64,000 nucleotides of DNA from JBKBUF01 sp046290815. GTDB taxonomy: Bacteria; Bacteroidota; Bacteroidia; Cytophagales; Cytophagaceae. The stretch spans positions 1 through 64,000 of the forward strand of contig JBKBUF010000023.1 in the NCBI GenBank assembly GCA_046290815.1, given 5' to 3'. The translations under genes were made by a program, and so were the position numbers. How positions within the stretch are numbered: position 1 is the stretch's first letter; the number at the start of each line of letters is the position of its first letter. Shown one piece after another: positions 52,569 to 62,025 of this stretch. The notes under the pieces are model-generated. The model was not told the DNA's origin. It saw nothing but the letters and a program-made list of their open reading frames with translations, and made no database searches.

Positions 52569-53848
52569 TGAATATGGGAGAAGTTGTTTTAAAAATAGAA
52601 AATGTATCGAAACAATACCGAATAGGTGAGATTGGTGCTGTTACCCTGCTGGAAGATTTACAGAGATTTATCTCCGGAATGAAAGGTCATAATACCGACG
52701 AAAGAAGAAATATTGTCTGGGCACTTAAGGATATTAACTTTGAAGTGAAAAGAGGAGAGGTATTGGGAATTATTGGAAAAAACGGAGCCGGAAAGTCTAC
52801 CTTATTGAAATTGCTTTCGAAAGTTGTCGCACCATCAAAGGGTCAGATTAAAATTAAAGGTAGAATATCATCTCTGCTGGAAGTAGGTACTGGATTTCAT
52901 CCTGAATTAACCGGCAGGGAAAATGTTTTTTTGAACGGTGCAATTCATGGAATGACTAAATCAGAAATTGCCCGAAAGCTTGATGAAATAATTGACTTTT
53001 CCGGTATATCCAAGTATATAGACACACCTGTAAAAAGATACAGCAGCGGAATGAAGGTACGTTTAGGATTTGCGGTTGCAGCTCATTTGGAGCCTGAAAT
53101 ACTGATTATCGATGAAGTGTTGGCAGTAGGGGATATTGAATTTCAGAGAAAATGCATTGGTAAAATGCATAAAGTTTCAAACGAAGGCAGGACAATCCTT
53201 TTTGTAAGCCACAGTATGGCATCAGTAAAATCATTATGTCGAAGGGGTATATTGCTGAACAAAGGCTCAATATATCATGAAGGAACTGTGGATGAGGTTA
53301 TTGAAAAGTATTATGATCTTAATTCTCCATTAAGCAGGGACGGAATAAAAAAAGGCAATGGTTATTCAGTTGACCTTGCCAGTTTATCATCCTGCAATGC
53401 GAAGGGTTTTGAATTAACAGATTTTGAAGTAATGCCCCATGAGTTGAATAATAAGATATGCTCGGGTGGAGCAATGGATATTTTGATTTCATATAAGACT
53501 ACTCATAAAGAATTAATTGGATCCACCCCCTCGATTACCATTAAAGTTAAAGATGAGTTGGGGAACCAGGTGTTTCATTTAAATAATCTTCCTGCTGCCG
53601 GGTACCCTTTGTATCCATTGCATGACCAGGGGATGATTAGAATAAGTATTGAAAAGCTTCCACTGGTAAAAGGTATTTATACAATGGATATAGCTTTCGG
53701 ATATAGCAGACTTGAAAGATATTTTGATGTTGAGAATGTTGTGCAGCTGGATGTAGAAGGTGATGATGTATATGGTAGTGGTGTTGAACCTGACAGGACT
53801 TACGGATTAATTTATGTTAATCAAAAATGGCTGCACGAAAAAATATAA
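52568..53848 (+). CDS. wzt: ABC transporter ATPase with C-terminal glycan-binding domain (Wzt)
   Basis: A 426-residue ATPase. Walker A is GKNGAGKST (residues 70-78), the signature is YSSGMKVRLG (about 155-164), Walker B is ILIIDE, and the D-loop is VGD. A C-terminal domain (about 265-426, beta-rich) resembles the Wzt carbohydrate-binding domain that recognises the finished, capped end of an O-polysaccharide. Translation is coupled to wzm. A 62-bp gap separates it from the glycosyltransferases. Confidence 0.94.
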   Translation: MNMGEVVLKIENVSKQYRIGEIGAVTLLEDLQRFISGMKGHNTDERRNIVWALKDINFEVKRGEVLGIIGKNGAGKSTLLKLLSKVVAPSKGQIKIKGRISSLLEVGTGFHPELTGRENVFLNGAIHGMTKSEIARKLDEIIDFSGISKYIDTPVKRYSSGMKVRLGFAVAAHLEPEILIIDEVLAVGDIEFQRKCIGKMHKVSNEGRTILFVSHSMASVKSLCRRGILLNKGSIYHEGTVDEVIEKYYDLNSPLSRDGIKKGNGYSVDLASLSSCNAKGFELTDFEVMPHELNNKICSGGAMDILISYKTTHKELIGSTPSITIKVKDELGNQVFHLNNLPAAGYPLYPLHDQGMIRISIEKLPLVKGIYTMDIAFGYSRLERYFDVENVVQLDVEGDDVYGSGVEPDRTYGLIYVNQKWLHEKI

Positions 53849-53910
53849 GTCAGGCTGATTTAGTTCTATTGCGGTCATAATTTTGCACTGATAATTTTTG
53901 TTTTTCATTC

Positions 53911-55092
53911 ATGTCTAAAATAAAGGTCTGTGCTATTTTTGAAATTGCCTCGGATGAACATGTAAATAAAGATGTTATTCAGGTTCCACTTACACTTGCG
54001 AAATTATCAGGAGCAGTAGAGGTATATTTGATTGCCCGTCCGAATGGATATCAGAAAAAACTGAAATCTGTTATTAATCTGATTCCGTATGGTGAAGTTA
54101 TTGAGGCAAATGAGGAAAATATCAGGAAGCACAATTTTAGAGCCTTAAAGACCAGTGCCGATTGGTACAGCAAGGCTTGCAGGAAAGCTGCTGATTATGG
54201 CAATGTTTTATTCATGTATCCTCATTTTGGAAATCCTGTAAGAGGCGCCTGGCAATTTAAATTACGAAACTATATAAAATTTCGGAGCTCATTTGTTTAC
54301 CTGAAGATGGATACGAATGTGCAGCCGAAATTTTATCCATCTGGTAAAATTGCAAAATTTAAAGAAGCATTAATCGACAAGTTCAGATATTTTTACTTTA
54401 GTCCAATAGATGTCATAAGTACGGAATCTTCAGAAAGTGTAAAAAATTTGAAAGATATTTATCCCGCTCTTATTGAAAAAATTAAGCTGGTTAAAAATTG
54501 TCCGGTAAATATAGGTGGTCGTCAGGAATTAAATAGGATTCCAAAGGAAAAGGTATTTATAAATGTCGGAAGATTAGGAAATTGGCAAAAAGCAACTGAT
54601 GTACTACTGCTTTCATGGATAATTGCATCTGAAGATTGTAAAGGCTGGAAATTAAAGTTAGTTGGTCCTTGTGAAGAAAGTTTTAAAAATCATTGGTTGA
54701 AGGTTTATGAGAAATGCGGACTTGCTGATAGGTTAATATGGAAAGGGCCGGTGCATGACCCTGATCAACTGGCAAAAGAATATTCAACTGCAGAATGTTT
54801 TGTTTTAACGAGCAGGCATGAAAGTGGTCCTTTGGTATTTTCGGAATCTGTATTAAGAGGTTGTAGTTTTATTTCAACACCGGTTGGCGAGATTCCCAGT
54901 ATTTTTGACTATGAGAAAGAAGGTATATTTCCTATAGATAATGTTGAAGGGCTTGTGAAATTAATGATCAGGTTTGCAAATGATGACTCTTTGAGAAGAA
55001 GACAAAGCGAATACTTGATGAGTAAGATGAATGACAGAACATGGGAAATTCAGTTAAAGCAAGTGTCTGACCAAATTATTATAAAACTATAA
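53911..55092 (+). CDS. Glycosyltransferase family 4 type (GT-B)
   Basis: A 393-residue GT-B enzyme. The C-terminal donor domain has NVGRLGNWQKATDVLL, the region LTSRHESGPLVFSES (EX7E-like E at ES-GPLVFSE) and GEIPSIF. The N-terminal half has a basic, aromatic stretch that may sit on the membrane surface. First transferase after the transporter, so it may act early on the repeat unit. Sugar not known. Confidence 0.85.
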   Translation: MSKIKVCAIFEIASDEHVNKDVIQVPLTLAKLSGAVEVYLIARPNGYQKKLKSVINLIPYGEVIEANEENIRKHNFRALKTSADWYSKACRKAADYGNVLFMYPHFGNPVRGAWQFKLRNYIKFRSSFVYLKMDTNVQPKFYPSGKIAKFKEALIDKFRYFYFSPIDVISTESSESVKNLKDIYPALIEKIKLVKNCPVNIGGRQELNRIPKEKVFINVGRLGNWQKATDVLLLSWIIASEDCKGWKLKLVGPCEESFKNHWLKVYEKCGLADRLIWKGPVHDPDQLAKEYSTAECFVLTSRHESGPLVFSESVLRGCSFISTPVGEIPSIFDYEKEGIFPIDNVEGLVKLMIRFANDDSLRRRQSEYLMSKMNDRTWEIQLKQVSDQIIIKL

Positions 55093-55099
55093 TACTATT

Positions 55100-56086
55100 A
55101 TGAGTGCGCCCAAAGTTCTTATATCGGTATTGAACTGGAATAGTTGTGCGAACACTTTGGCGCTTTTGACTTCAATTAAGGATCTGAAGTTTAAGAATTA
55201 TTTAATACTTGTAATTGATAACAATTCTTCTGAAGAGGATAAAAAGAAACTTAATGATATTACCGCAGAGAATATAGAAGTCATATTATTAAATGAAAAT
55301 TATGGTTTCGCCGGTGGCCATAGTATTGCTGTTGAGTATATGTTTAACAATAATTATGAATTAATTTGGCTGCTTAATAATGATGTAACAATTTTCCCTG
55401 ATACATTATCTGAATTAGTCCAGGCTTATAATAAATACGGTCAAGGACTTTACGGGAGTATAAGTGTGTACAAGGATCATAATATTGAATTTGCCGGAGG
55501 TCATGAGTTAGTCAATAATAATCCATCATATGAACAAAATAATATTTGGGAAGGAAAAAATTATTATGATGTCAGGGATAGTATTTCGGAAAGGAAGGTA
55601 TTAAATATTCATGGAAGCAGCATGCTTATACCGGCAAGCGTTATAAAAAAGCATGGATTTATTGATACGAGTTATTTTTTATATGGAGAGGAATACGACT
55701 ATTGTATAAACTTATTTAAAAATCAGATTTATTCATATTTGATTCCTTCATCGGTAATTTTTCATATGGGGCGAGGGTCTTCTGCTATTAATCAGAAACT
55801 AAAAATAATTGCATCATACTATCAAAAGAGAAACTCAATATTAAATAAGCATAAGCACTGGAGTTTGTCAAAATATGAAGCCATAAAAAAGAATGGAGGA
55901 ATTATTAAAACTTGTTATTATATACTCAAAAGTCTTGTTATAGCTTATGTGTTTCCATTAAAGAAAAAGTCTGTACTTACAGCATATGATTATAACAGAT
56001 ATTTGTTCTTTTATGATCAGATAGCATTATGGCATTTCTTTTTAGGAAGAAAAGGAAAAACTTGCAAACCTGAAAATTATTTATAG
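55100..56086 (+). CDS. Glycosyltransferase family 2, rhamnosyltransferase-like
   Basis: A 328-residue GT-A enzyme starting with VLISVLNWNSCANTLALL, then VIDNNSSEED, NENYGFAGGH and the DxD-like WLLNNDVT, followed by HGSSMLIPASV and the acidic GEEYDYC, as in rhamnosyl-type GT2 members. A C-terminal helical part follows. It starts 7 bases after the previous gene. Confidence 0.88.
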   Translation: MSAPKVLISVLNWNSCANTLALLTSIKDLKFKNYLILVIDNNSSEEDKKKLNDITAENIEVILLNENYGFAGGHSIAVEYMFNNNYELIWLLNNDVTIFPDTLSELVQAYNKYGQGLYGSISVYKDHNIEFAGGHELVNNNPSYEQNNIWEGKNYYDVRDSISERKVLNIHGSSMLIPASVIKKHGFIDTSYFLYGEEYDYCINLFKNQIYSYLIPSSVIFHMGRGSSAINQKLKIIASYYQKRNSILNKHKHWSLSKYEAIKKNGGIIKTCYYILKSLVIAYVFPLKKKSVLTAYDYNRYLFFYDQIALWHFFLGRKGKTCKPENYL

Positions 56087-56091
56087 AACTT

Positions 56092-57795
56092 ATGAGGGAA
56101 TTTGCTCCTATTGTTCTTTTTGTTTACAATCGCCCATGGCATACTCTGCAAACACTTGAAGCATTGTCAGCTAATCTATTTGCTTCTTCCTCTTTGTTGT
56201 ATATTTTTTCAGACGGCTATAAAAATATTCATGATATTAATGAAATCTCTAATGTAAACGAAGTTCGATCTGTAATAAGGAAGAATTATTCTTTTAATAA
56301 AGTAATCATAAAGGAGTCCGGGGAAAACCTGGGTTTAGCAGATTCTATAATGAATGGGGTAACAGAAGTGATTGAAAAACATGGTAAGGTTATAGTGCTT
56401 GAAGATGATATTGTTACATCTCCCGGTTTTCTTAAATATATGAATGATGCATTGGATATTTATGCTCGGGAGGAAAAGGTGATGCATGTATCAGGGTATA
56501 TGTTTCCATTAAAAGCCACTCTTAGCAATACTTTTTTTTATAATACAGCTACATGCTGGGGGTGGGGAACCTGGGCAAGAGCGTGGGAAAAGTTTGAGCG
56601 TGATCCTTCTGTTTTACTGAATTCAATTGATAAGTTGGATGGAAAGTATCATTTTAATGTTGAAGGGTCTTACCCTTATTATGAGCATTTGGTTGCCAAC
56701 AAAAATAAAAGCATGAAAACATGGGCAGTACGTTGGTATGCAAATTTATATCTTAACAATGGCTATTCTCTACACCCTTTTCCGTCTTTAACCCAGAATA
56801 TAGGCGACGATTCAACCGGAAGCAATTCAGAAAACCTTGGGAGGTTTAAATGGGAAAAGTTGGCAGATTCAATTGAAGTAAATAAAATTGAAATTAAAGA
56901 AGATATTAAAGTTAGGAAGTTAATGTGTCTTTTTAACAGGGGCATTATTACTTCTTCTCCCGGTTTATATAATATTAAAATGAATATTAAAAGTGTTATT
57001 CCTGCAGGAATTCTTAATAAAATCAAGAGAAGGCTTGACCCTGAAAGAAGAAAAAGATTGAAAGAGCTGAAGAGGTTAGGAAAAATACAGAGATATTATC
57101 CTGCAGAGTCAAATGTGCTTGGAAATAAAATTACCATACCTGATTCTGCTTCTTTTCTTTTTACATATTATGAAATATTTGAAAAGCAAATTTACAAATT
57201 TCAAACTTCCGTCAGAAAACCATACATTATAGACTGCGGAGCTAATATAGGACTCTCTGTAATATATTTTAAAAGTTTATTTCCGGAATGTGAAATTACT
57301 GCTTTTGAGCCTGATAAAGGTATTTATGCTACTTTGGTGTCTAACCTTCAGTCATTTGGTTTTTCTAATGTTATGACAATTCAAAAGGCATTATGGAGTA
57401 AAGAAGGACATCTTGATTTTATTTCTGAAGGCGCAGATAGCGGCCGAATTTCAAATAATCAGAAGGAGGCAAATGCTACAGTAGAAACAGTAAGGCTTAA
57501 AGATTACCTGGATAGGAAAGTAGATTTTCTTAAAATTGACATTGAGGGAGCGGAGACGGAGGTATTATCTGATTGCAGGGATTTACTCAAAAATGTTGAG
57601 AGGATTTTTATTGAATATCATTCTTTCTCAGGTGTTGATCAATCTCTAGATGTAATCCTGAAAATTCTTAAGGAATCTGGTTTCAGATTTTATATTAACA
57701 CCCCGGGTATAAAATCAGATAATCCATTTATGAAAATAAATACTTATTCCGGGATGGATATGCAGTTAAATATATACGGGGTAAGAAATGTATGA
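56092..57795 (+). CDS. Bifunctional GT2-like glycosyltransferase / FkbM methyltransferase
   Basis: A 567-residue fusion. Residues about 1-290 are a GT-A-like domain (PIVLFVYNRPWHTLQTL, ENLGLADSI, VLEDDIVTSPGFL with the DDD-type metal site, CWGWGTWARAW). A basic linker (KRRLDPERRKRLKELK, about 310-325) leads to an FkbM-type SAM methyltransferase (about 360-545: DCGANIGLSVIYF, AFEPD, LKIDIEGAE, FIEYHS). This would add a sugar and methylate it or a neighbouring one. The next gene overlaps by 4 bases (ATGA). Confidence 0.88.
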   Translation: MREFAPIVLFVYNRPWHTLQTLEALSANLFASSSLLYIFSDGYKNIHDINEISNVNEVRSVIRKNYSFNKVIIKESGENLGLADSIMNGVTEVIEKHGKVIVLEDDIVTSPGFLKYMNDALDIYAREEKVMHVSGYMFPLKATLSNTFFYNTATCWGWGTWARAWEKFERDPSVLLNSIDKLDGKYHFNVEGSYPYYEHLVANKNKSMKTWAVRWYANLYLNNGYSLHPFPSLTQNIGDDSTGSNSENLGRFKWEKLADSIEVNKIEIKEDIKVRKLMCLFNRGIITSSPGLYNIKMNIKSVIPAGILNKIKRRLDPERRKRLKELKRLGKIQRYYPAESNVLGNKITIPDSASFLFTYYEIFEKQIYKFQTSVRKPYIIDCGANIGLSVIYFKSLFPECEITAFEPDKGIYATLVSNLQSFGFSNVMTIQKALWSKEGHLDFISEGADSGRISNNQKEANATVETVRLKDYLDRKVDFLKIDIEGAETEVLSDCRDLLKNVERIFIEYHSFSGVDQSLDVILKILKESGFRFYINTPGIKSDNPFMKINTYSGMDMQLNIYGVRNV

Positions 57796-59048
57796 ATGTT
57801 CTGCATTTAAGTACTTTTGATTTTGGTGGTGCAGGTAATGCTGCTGTCCGCATCCACCAGTCACTTCTTGAAAGAGGATATCCCTCCAAAATGCTGATTG
57901 CTTATCCAAGAAATCAGTTTTCACAATGTTATAAATTTGAAAGCCGTTTTAGTATAATTTCAAAGGCAATAAAGAAGATTAAATACTCTTCTGCATTCTG
58001 GAATGAAAGAGAAAGATTCAATAATTTAACATTGAGCAGAACAGGTTATTTTTCTTTTATAGATAATCCTTATTTCAGATGCCATCAGGAGCTGTATGAC
58101 TGGGCCGATATTATTCATTTGCATTGGGTTTCTGATTTCGTTGATTTAAAATATTTATTCGAAAAATGTAAGTCTAAAAAAATTGTTTGGACTTTGCACG
58201 ATATGAATCCTTTTACAGGCGGCTGCCATTACTCAGGTAATTGCATGAAATACGAAACCGACTGTATTGCATGTCATCAGATTCAATTCTCAAATTTTCC
58301 AAAATTATCAGAATATAACCTTTTACAGAAAAGTAAAATTTTTTCAGGGGTTTCTTCTAGTCAGTTGAAGATTGTTACTCCTTCTGAATGGCTTAGTGAA
58401 TGTTCAAAGCGAAGTTTGCTTTTCAAAAACTTTTCACATGAGGTAATTCCTTACGGCTTAAATACTGAGATTTTTACCATAAAAGATAAATTTGAGGCAA
58501 AGAAAAGCATAGGCATAGATACCAAAAAGAAAGTTTTACTTTTTGTCAGTGAAAACTTGTCCAATACAAGAAAGGGCTTTGATCTTCTTGTAGAAAGCCT
58601 TCGTTTCATTGACCGCAAAGACGAGATTATGATTTGCTCCGTCGGTGCAATTGATCCTTCTGTTCTCCCTGAAGGTATAGAATATCGTAGCATGGGAATG
58701 GTAAAATCCGAAGAAGTTATGGCATCGATATATAATGCCTCAGATTTTTTTGTTATTCCTGCCCGTGAAGATAACTTTCCGAATGTAGTTATTGAGGCCC
58801 ATGCTTGTGGTTTGCCTGTAGTGGGATTTGCTACAGGTGGAATAAAAGAAATGATAGATCCTGGAACCAACGGATTGTTGGCTGAAAGAGAAAGCACCTC
58901 AGATTTCAGAGATAAAATCCTTTATATGTTAAATAACCATGATAAGTTTGACAGGAATAGTATAAGGCAAAAAGCTATAGAAAAATATAGTTTGGAATTT
59001 CAAGCCATAAGGTATGTAAATTTGTATAATAGTATTAATAGACTTTGA
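57792..59048 (+). CDS. Glycosyltransferase family 4
   Basis: A 418-residue GT-B enzyme with the opening LHLSTFDFGGAGNAAVRIH, the acceptor-site segment TLHDMNPFTGGCHYSGNC, donor motifs VSENLSNTRKGFDLL, and PAREDNFPNVVIEAHACGLPVVG with the conserved EX7E. A cluster of Cys (CHYSGNCMKYETDCIAC, four Cys) may bind zinc, an uncommon addition seen in some GT4 members. It overlaps the previous gene by 4 bases (ATGA), so it is translationally coupled. Confidence 0.9.
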   Translation: MNVLHLSTFDFGGAGNAAVRIHQSLLERGYPSKMLIAYPRNQFSQCYKFESRFSIISKAIKKIKYSSAFWNERERFNNLTLSRTGYFSFIDNPYFRCHQELYDWADIIHLHWVSDFVDLKYLFEKCKSKKIVWTLHDMNPFTGGCHYSGNCMKYETDCIACHQIQFSNFPKLSEYNLLQKSKIFSGVSSSQLKIVTPSEWLSECSKRSLLFKNFSHEVIPYGLNTEIFTIKDKFEAKKSIGIDTKKKVLLFVSENLSNTRKGFDLLVESLRFIDRKDEIMICSVGAIDPSVLPEGIEYRSMGMVKSEEVMASIYNASDFFVIPAREDNFPNVVIEAHACGLPVVGFATGGIKEMIDPGTNGLLAERESTSDFRDKILYMLNNHDKFDRNSIRQKAIEKYSLEFQAIRYVNLYNSINRL

Positions 59049-60193
59049 TAAGCAAGATTAGAAAAGGCATAAGTGCCAGATATGATATTTTCATACATTA
59101 TTTAAAGTGTATGAAAATTTATAAAAACAATAGGCATATACATGTGTCTGGCCAACCTGTTATTGTAATGGATCTTAAAGAATTTCAGCATGAATATATT
59201 TATCAGCTGGTATATTTTTTTCACTATAGAGGATATAATATCTGGCTTAAGAATCACTATAGATTTGCCGGTGGTTTATTATTGAATAATTTCCATATTT
59301 ATAGCCTTGAGAATTTAAAAATTATTCAGTCTGATAATGATTTTGTACCGGAAGAATGTTGGCTGCTTACTGATTTTACTTCAGGATATCTGAATTATCC
59401 TTTCAGGAAAAAGATTAAAATCAATTATGACCTGTATGGAACAGACAGGAGGAATTGTCCGGTATTTCAGATTCCCATGTCTCACGACTTTTACCATTTC
59501 AGAAAATTAGAGAAACTTGAACAGTTAAGGCTTTCCGAACGAAGTATTAAAATTTTCTTTTCAGGAAATGTCAATCCGGATAATTATAATAGGGAAATTC
59601 TTCATTATTTCTGGGGTAAGCTGACAAGAATAGAGGTGCTTGATAACATAAGGAACAATTTTTCATCTTCCTGCATAAGTTTGAAGGATTACAAATTAAT
59701 GCCGGACAAATCAGAGGATAAAATTTTAATTGCCGAATGGTATTGGAAAAATGATAATGATCAAAATCTTTCAGGAAGAATTCCCTCTGATAATTGGCTT
59801 GAAACGCTTGCTAAATGTGATTTTTTTCTTGCTTGTTCCGGTGTTGTTATGCCGTTTAGTTTTAATCTTACAGAATCGATGTCTGTAGGTGCCATTCCAA
59901 TTCTTGAATATGATGATTTAATGAATCCATCTTTGGTGCATATGAAAAACTGTATTGCATATAAAGGGCCTGCAGATCTTATTGATAAAATTAAGCTGGC
60001 ATTGTCATTAGATGATTCAACTATAAAGGAGCTAAGAAAAAATGTTATTAGTTATTATGAAGATCACCTAAGTCCTTCAGGATTTCTCTCAAAAGTAGAA
60101 GCTATGAAAGAACAGGAATTCGACCTGTTTGTGCATGGTAATATGATAAGTATAGATAAGGCTTTCAGAAAAGGGATTAATAATTATATTTAA
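59045..60193 (+). CDS. Exostosin-like putative glycosyltransferase
   Basis: A 382-residue protein. The C-terminal half has an exostosin/GT47-like pattern: KIFFSGNVNPDN, LAKCDFFLACSGVVMPFSFNLTESMSVGAIPILEYDDL, then KNVISYYEDHLS. The N-terminal half is not recognisable. The start is a TTG (59045) forming a TTGA overlap with the previous stop, parallel to the ATGA overlap upstream; an ATG at 59111 is the alternative. Family placement is tentative. Confidence 0.7.
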   Translation: MISKIRKGISARYDIFIHYLKCMKIYKNNRHIHVSGQPVIVMDLKEFQHEYIYQLVYFFHYRGYNIWLKNHYRFAGGLLLNNFHIYSLENLKIIQSDNDFVPEECWLLTDFTSGYLNYPFRKKIKINYDLYGTDRRNCPVFQIPMSHDFYHFRKLEKLEQLRLSERSIKIFFSGNVNPDNYNREILHYFWGKLTRIEVLDNIRNNFSSSCISLKDYKLMPDKSEDKILIAEWYWKNDNDQNLSGRIPSDNWLETLAKCDFFLACSGVVMPFSFNLTESMSVGAIPILEYDDLMNPSLVHMKNCIAYKGPADLIDKIKLALSLDDSTIKELRKNVISYYEDHLSPSGFLSKVEAMKEQEFDLFVHGNMISIDKAFRKGINNYI

Positions 60194-60211
60194 AATTCAT
60201 AGGTTCAATAT

Positions 60212-61117
60212 ATGCATTTCCCCAGGATATCTATAGTAACACCTTCCTTTAATCAGGCTCATTATATTGAAGAGACAATAGACTCAATTTTAAGCCAAAA
60301 TTATCCTAATTTAGAGTATATCATAATAGATGGAGGTAGCAGAGATGGTTCGGTTGATATTATTAAAAGATATGAAAGGTATCTTAAATATTGGATAAGC
60401 CAGCCGGATAAGGGGCAGGCCGATGCGATCAATAAAGGGCTTACTTTTTGCACCGGGGAAATTTTTAACTGGATTAATTCTGACGATATTTTATTAAGTG
60501 GGGCATTAGACCATATTGCTGAAATGTATACCAGGGAAAGGTTTGATTTACTTGCCGGACATGTAGTAAACTTCAATAATTCCGGATACAAAGAAGCTGT
60601 TGCTAATAATAATCTTTCACCAATAAATACATTATTCAGGGAAATAGGGTATTTTCATCAGCCTGGTATTTGGTTAAAAACAGAGAGGGTTAAAGCATTA
60701 AATGGTGTGAAAACAGATTATCATTATTCTTTTGACGCTCACCTGATAATCCGGTATATGATGGATAATGTAAAAATGGTTTACACAGATAAAGAGCTTG
60801 TAAAATTCAGATTACATGATAATTCGAAAACCATGTCATATCACACAAGATTTGTCGAAGAGAATATAAGAATAGCTGATGAACTTAAAGAGTCAGACTA
60901 TTTCAAAGCAGATAAAGAAAAGATAAAAAGTTGGATAAGATTTAAAAAATGGTATTTACTTCTTTATAATATTGAAAAAAGTGATTCCGGAAGATCAGTT
61001 AAGATATATAAAATTTTATTTTCTATTATTTCCGATATTCCTTTCAGGTTTTCAAGATATACAGCCGGTACCATCAGGAATATTTTGTTTAACAGACCTG
61101 GTAACCAGATTTACTAA
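60212..61117 (+). CDS. Glycosyltransferase family 2 (tandem copy 1)
   Basis: A 301-residue GT-A enzyme: ISIVTPSFNQAHYIEETI, YIIIDGGSRDGSVDII, GQADAINKG, and the DxD-type NWINSDD. A His/Phe-rich middle (YFHQPGIWLKTERV) and a basic C-terminus (RYTAGTIRNI) follow. The following gene is a paralogue of the same length with the same motif order, so the pair looks like a recent duplication. Confidence 0.92.
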   Translation: MHFPRISIVTPSFNQAHYIEETIDSILSQNYPNLEYIIIDGGSRDGSVDIIKRYERYLKYWISQPDKGQADAINKGLTFCTGEIFNWINSDDILLSGALDHIAEMYTRERFDLLAGHVVNFNNSGYKEAVANNNLSPINTLFREIGYFHQPGIWLKTERVKALNGVKTDYHYSFDAHLIIRYMMDNVKMVYTDKELVKFRLHDNSKTMSYHTRFVEENIRIADELKESDYFKADKEKIKSWIRFKKWYLLLYNIEKSDSGRSVKIYKILFSIISDIPFRFSRYTAGTIRNILFNRPGNQIY

Positions 61118-61119
61118 TA

Positions 61120-62025
61120 ATGATGCAGTATCCTAAAATTTCTATTGTTACTCCATCCTTTAATCAGGCCCATTTTCTCGAGGCTACAATAAAATCCATC
61201 CTGGGACAGAATTATCCTAATCTTGAATATATAATTATAGATGGAGGTAGTACTGATGGAAGTGTAGAAATAATAAAGAAGTATAGTTCACAATTATCGT
61301 ATTGGGTAAGCGAAAAAGATAATGGACAGTCTCATGCTATTAATAAGGGTTTAGAGAAATGTACAGGGGTGATCTTTAACTGGATCAATTCTGATGACTT
61401 ACTTGTAGAAGGTGCTTTATTAAGAATTGCCAATGAATATATTCATTATCAATTCGATATGTTGGCGGGAGTGGTTGAAGATTTTGATGATAAAAGTAAT
61501 TATACCGCCAAGGTAAAAAATGAAAATCTTAGTCCTGAAAATATGTTGATGCAGGAAAATGGGATAAAATTTCATCAACCAGGCGTGTGGTTAATTACTG
61601 AAAAAGTAAAAACTATAGGAGGGATAAATGAAAACTTTCATTATTGTTTCGATTGGCATTTGCTGATTCGTTACTTGATCAATTATAATAATGTCAGATA
61701 TACTGATGACTGCTTAGTCAGATTCAGGCTGCATCAGGCATCTAAGACAATGTCACAACCGTTGAAATTTACAAAAGACACCATTGATATCGCCAAGGAA
61801 TTGATGGATCTTCCTTATTTTTCTGGAATAAACTCTCGAATCTATAACTGGCTACGATACAAACAATGGTATTTGAAGCTTCAGGTTATCTCTGAAAGTA
61901 AACAGAATCTGGTTGTAAAGATACTACTGATAATTATTAATATCCCAGTTGATCCAATGAGAAGGATTTCAAGATATACTGCAGGAACAATCCGAAACTT
62001 AATTCAGGGGAAACATGATCATTAA
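61120..62025 (+). CDS. Glycosyltransferase family 2 (tandem copy 2)
   Basis: A 301-residue GT-A enzyme: ISIVTPSFNQAHFLEATI, YIIIDGGSTDGSVEII, GQSHAINKG, NWINSDD, FHQPGVWL, and RYTAGTIRNL. Starts 2 bases after its paralogue. Differences lie mostly in the middle, where acceptor specificity is often set (for example GQSHAINKG versus GQADAINKG). The stop lies inside the next gene (11-base overlap). Confidence 0.92.
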   Translation: MMQYPKISIVTPSFNQAHFLEATIKSILGQNYPNLEYIIIDGGSTDGSVEIIKKYSSQLSYWVSEKDNGQSHAINKGLEKCTGVIFNWINSDDLLVEGALLRIANEYIHYQFDMLAGVVEDFDDKSNYTAKVKNENLSPENMLMQENGIKFHQPGVWLITEKVKTIGGINENFHYCFDWHLLIRYLINYNNVRYTDDCLVRFRLHQASKTMSQPLKFTKDTIDIAKELMDLPYFSGINSRIYNWLRYKQWYLKLQVISESKQNLVVKILLIIINIPVDPMRRISRYTAGTIRNLIQGKHDH

